A stretch of 6,192 nt of DNA from the NCBI GenBank assembly GCA_038234045.1, contig JBBSUX010000212.1:1-6192 (forward strand), given 5' to 3'. Origin of the DNA: JBBSUX01 sp038234045. GTDB taxonomy: Bacteria; Pseudomonadota; Gammaproteobacteria; Burkholderiales; Burkholderiaceae_C. The notes beneath the pieces are model-generated. The model saw nothing but the letters and a program-made list of their open reading frames with translations, was not told where the DNA came from and made no database searches. The translations under genes were made by a program, and so were the position numbers. Shown in pieces: positions 5,577 through 6,192 of this stretch (position 1 is its first letter; each line of letters begins with the position of its first letter).

Positions 5577-5596
5577 CTAAAACAAGACCCAAAGCA

Positions 5597-6142
5597 ATGG
5601 AATCCATCATGTTCACACCCACCGCCAACCGCGCCGCCGCCTACCGCAATGCGAGTGTGGACACAGTCGTCCACAACGCCACGCCGCACCAGTTGATCTG
5701 CATGTTGTTCGACGGCCTTTTGCAGTCTGTGCGTACCGCCCAGGGCGCGTTGGAGCGTGCCGAAATCGCGACCAAGGGCGAACAGCTCGGCCGCGCGGTT
5801 CGTATCCTGGAGGAGGGATTGAAGGGCTCGCTCGACATGCAAAAGGGCGGCGAAGTGGCAGCCAACCTGCGCGCTCTCTACGACTACTGCGTCGGTCGCC
5901 TGACCGATGCCAACCTGAAAAACGACGGGGCTGCGCTGGCCGAAGTCACGCGCCTGATCGAGCCGGTGGCCGACGGCTGGCGGCAGATGGGAACAGCTGC
6001 TTCCCCGGTCGCCGACCGTGCCACCATCATCGACGCCAGCGCTCCGCAAAAGCAGGCGTCCCAACCATCAACGCAAACGGGCCTTGCCCGCATGCTGACG
6101 CAGCGCGTCCCATCCGTTTCCGCCTACGCTTCGGGGATCTGA
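5597..6142 (+). CDS. fliS: Flagellin export chaperone FliS
   Basis: FliS binds the C-terminal part of flagellin in the cytoplasm, stops premature polymerisation and helps deliver it to the export gate. The 181-residue product shows family features: AAAYRNASVDTVVHNATPHQLICMLFDGLL (13-42), SLDMQKGGEVAANLRALYDYCVGRLTDAN (78-106) and the closing helix to about W128. FliS is usually about 135 residues. Here a tail of about 50 residues (132-181, rich in Ala, Ser, Gln and Thr) follows the domain. I chose the ATG at 5597 because it is the first start after the in-frame TAG at 5522 and fits the sigma-28 start point. An ATG at 5609 would give 177 residues, and neither has a good Shine-Dalgarno sequence. 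A likely fliT begins one base after the stop, so the two are probably translationally coupled. Confidence 0.95.
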   Translation: MESIMFTPTANRAAAYRNASVDTVVHNATPHQLICMLFDGLLQSVRTAQGALERAEIATKGEQLGRAVRILEEGLKGSLDMQKGGEVAANLRALYDYCVGRLTDANLKNDGAALAEVTRLIEPVADGWRQMGTAASPVADRATIIDASAPQKQASQPSTQTGLARMLTQRVPSVSAYASGI

Positions 6143-6143
6143 C

Positions 6144-6192
6144 ATGAACGACCATCTCATCGATTACTACAAAGCCATCGAAGACAGCAGCC
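6144..6192 (+). CDS. fliT: Probable FliT chaperone, N-terminal fragment
   Basis: An ATG one base after the fliS stop opens a frame that runs off the window edge. The 16 visible residues are MNDHLIDYYKAIEDSS. GGGGA at 6133-6137, inside the end of fliS, sits 6 nt before the ATG and can act as ribosome-binding site. FliT is the FliD chaperone, and in enteric bacteria also an FlhDC antagonist; it normally follows fliS (fliD-fliS-fliT). The N-terminus resembles FliT-type helices, but the fragment is too short for domain proof, so the call rests mostly on gene order. Confidence 0.75.
   Translation, partial: MNDHLIDYYKAIEDSS

Noticed and set aside
1..6192. Novel defence system, mobile element, CRISPR array, tRNA or other exotic system
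   Set aside because: Almost all of the window is accounted for by standard flagellar genes. No transposase, array-like spaced repeats, attachment-site repeats or tRNA-like folds were seen.

Overview
The window is a piece of a chromosomal flagellar locus from a GC-rich Proteobacterium, most likely a beta- or gammaproteobacterium. The grounds are an E. coli-like proton-type MotA/MotB pair, a beta/gamma-style flagellin ending in LPQGVLALLR, and sigma-28-like promoter motifs. I cannot name the genus from this sequence alone.

Layout from left to right: motB (55-1290) and motA (1354-2214) lie on the minus strand and are transcribed leftwards as a motA-motB pair with an unusually long 63-nt gap. 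A 434-bp divergent intergenic region (2215-2648) holds a good sigma-28 promoter candidate for flagellin, a weak one for motA and several short perfect inverted repeats. On the plus strand follow fliC (flagellin, 2649-3788), a strong intrinsic terminator (3836-3870), fliD (filament cap, 4015-5502), a 94-bp gap with an exact sigma-28 -10 element (GCCGATAA), fliS (flagellin chaperone, 5597-6142) and the first 16 codons of a likely fliT (6144 to the right edge).

Together the genes cover the late stage of flagellar assembly and its power supply. FliC is the filament subunit, FliS guards it before export, FliD caps the filament and folds arriving subunits, FliT is probably the FliD chaperone, and MotA/MotB form the proton-driven stator. 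The promoter motifs fit late, FliA-dependent expression of fliC and fliS.

I found no mobile element, CRISPR array, RNA gene or unknown gene system. The points worth a second look are regulatory and structural: the fliC leader with a perfect 8-bp inverted repeat, the IR-rich divergent region, a separate promoter splitting fliS from fliD, missing Shine-Dalgarno sequences for motA and motB, and long low-complexity C-terminal tails on MotB and FliS.
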